Of a stretch of 6,182 nucleotides of DNA, positions 5,056 through 6,182 are shown piece by piece; within the stretch, counting starts at the first letter, position 1, and each line of letters begins with the position of its first letter. The stretch covers positions 1 to 6,182 of the forward strand of contig CALAEZ010000117.1 in NCBI GenBank assembly GCA_937891125.1. Direction: 5' to 3'. The notes under the pieces were generated by a model. The model ran no database searches. It saw nothing but the letters and a program-made list of their open reading frames with translations, and was not told where the DNA came from. The stretch is from an uncultured Treponema sp. (lineage in GTDB: Bacteria; Spirochaetota; Spirochaetia; Treponematales; Treponemataceae). The position numbers and the translations under genes were made by a program.

Positions 5056-6182
5056 ATGATGAGACAAAAAAGCGATGTTCGCCTGTACGTAATTGGCGCA
5101 GGCTTTGCCGGACAGATGATTGCACGCGATATAGCGCGAAAAAAAGTATTTGGCAGCGTTGCCGCTTTTTTAGATGACGACAAGGACGCAATCGGCACAC
5201 AAATTGACGGCATTCCGGTACTCGGACCGATAGAACACACCGCCCGGCTTTTGCGCACCGAAGCAAATGACGAAGCCATTATCGCCATGCCGAGTGTTCC
5301 TACCGAGCGCATCCGAAGCATTTACACGACACTCAAGGCAAGCGGCTTTGAGCATATCCGCATTGTGCCGACCGCAAGCCAGATTATTGACGGCAAGGCG
5401 CACTTTGTGCAGACGCGCGACATTGACCCGCTCGACATTTTAGGGCGCACGCCCGTGCTTATTCCATTGCACGAAAGCCTGCAATACCTGCGTGGAAAGC
5501 GCGTTTTGATTACCGGTGCGGGCGGCTCAATCGGGAGCGAGCTTGCGCGGCAGCTGTTAAGCGGCGGCGCAGAGCGGCTGTATCTGTTCGGGCATGGCGA
5601 AAACAGCATTGTGCAAATCTACCGCGAGCTGATTGTGCTGCAAAACGAAGGCGTCGGCGAAAAAGCAACCGTCGTACCGATTATTGGCGACATGAAAGAC
5701 CGCGCCTACATACAGTACATTATTAAGCAGACGCATGCAGACGTGATTTTTCACTGCGCCGCCTACAAGCATGTGCCCATGATGGAAGAAAACCCGGTTG
5801 CCGCTATTGAAAACAACGTATTTGGCACGAAAAACCTGTTGGACGCGGCGCTGGAGTCAAAAACGGCGCGGTTTGTGCTTATCAGCACGGATAAGGCGGT
5901 GGAGCCGGTGAGCGTATATGGCATAAGCAAGTTTTTGTGCGAAAAAATGGTGCTCGAGACGGCAAAAAAAGCGGATAAGAACCAGGCATTTATGTTCGTG
6001 CGCTTTGGGAATGTGCTCGGAAGCCGCGGCTCAATCTTACCGCTATTTATGAGCCAGATTAAAAATGGCGGACCGGTTACCATTACCGACCCTGCCATGG
6101 AGCGCTACTTTATGACAATTCCCGAGGCCTGCTCGCTCGTGCTCGAAACGGGCGGCGTTGGCACTAATGGCGCATCCTACCT
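5056..6182 (+). CDS. FlaA1/CapD-type nucleotide-sugar 4,6-dehydratase, soluble form (partial, C-terminus outside window)
   Basis: Members of this extended short-chain dehydrogenase family remove water from UDP-GlcNAc-type sugars to form 4-keto-6-deoxy sugars for surface glycans or protein glycosylation. From ATG 5056, 375 codons are present. Residues 9-130 form a first Rossmann-like domain (YVIGAGFAGQ, residues 11-20; DDDKDAIGTQIDGIPVLG). A second begins with TGAGGSIG (153-160), followed by GDMKDR, HCAAYKHVPMME, STDKAVEP (277-284), YGISK (288-292) and RFGNVLGSRGS. The four membrane helices of full-length CapD/WbpM are absent, and TGA at 5014-5016 rules out a longer N-terminus, so the protein is cytoplasmic. 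Y288 sits where WbpM-like enzymes usually have Met. Two adjacent ATGs (5056, 5059) are possible; AGGTGG at 5049-5054 is better spaced for the second. The exact substrate cannot be told. Confidence 0.9.
   Translation, partial: MMRQKSDVRLYVIGAGFAGQMIARDIARKKVFGSVAAFLDDDKDAIGTQIDGIPVLGPIEHTARLLRTEANDEAIIAMPSVPTERIRSIYTTLKASGFEHIRIVPTASQIIDGKAHFVQTRDIDPLDILGRTPVLIPLHESLQYLRGKRVLITGAGGSIGSELARQLLSGGAERLYLFGHGENSIVQIYRELIVLQNEGVGEKATVVPIIGDMKDRAYIQYIIKQTHADVIFHCAAYKHVPMMEENPVAAIENNVFGTKNLLDAALESKTARFVLISTDKAVEPVSVYGISKFLCEKMVLETAKKADKNQAFMFVRFGNVLGSRGSILPLFMSQIKNGGPVTITDPAMERYFMTIPEACSLVLETGGVGTNGASY

Overview
The window looks like a chromosomal segment of a spirochaete, most likely a mid-GC Treponema-type organism. 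The genus is inference from the combination of a Cache-GGDEF signalling protein, a sigma-28-type promoter, a long acidic SPOR-domain protein and a soluble FlaA1/CapD-like dehydratase. Nothing points to a phage, plasmid or insertion sequence; this is ordinary chromosome with several unusual regulatory arrangements.

Layout, left to right. The minus strand of 1-850 is the first 283 codons of a class II galactose-1-phosphate uridylyltransferase (galT), cut by the window edge. A very good sigma-70 promoter lies so close to its ATG that the mRNA should be leaderless. On the plus strand, 975-2213 is a diguanylate cyclase with an intact GGDEF motif and I-site, but its extracytoplasmic sensor is cut down at the N-terminus. 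Its gene converges with ssrA (tmRNA, minus strand, 2391-2767). Between them, 2214-2390 holds a GCC-rich stretch with a short direct repeat and two strong hairpins, one of them a bidirectional terminator.

The tmRNA encodes an unusually long, charged 18-residue tag and no CCA end. Its best promoter (2822-2850) sits directly against a terminator-like hairpin (2782-2818). That geometry suggests the hairpin stops transcripts from upstream but not those started at the ssrA promoter.

Further right is a two-gene minus-strand operon: a 172-residue exported protein of unknown function (4399-4917), then a 504-residue exported protein (2873-4387). The second has an RlpA-like barrel, a 306-residue linker with no Lys or Arg, and a C-terminal SPOR domain that should bind septal peptidoglycan. 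A close match to a sigma-28 (FliA) flagellar promoter lies upstream, which would put this cell-wall operon in the motility regulon. Divergent from it, 5056-6182 is the first 375 codons of a soluble FlaA1/CapD-type nucleotide-sugar 4,6-dehydratase, with its own extended -10 promoter.

The themes are nucleotide-sugar metabolism (galT, capD-like), envelope and septum (SPOR operon), c-di-GMP signalling and ribosome rescue. Only the SPOR operon is a clear transcription unit of more than one gene; the remaining genes appear separately promoted.
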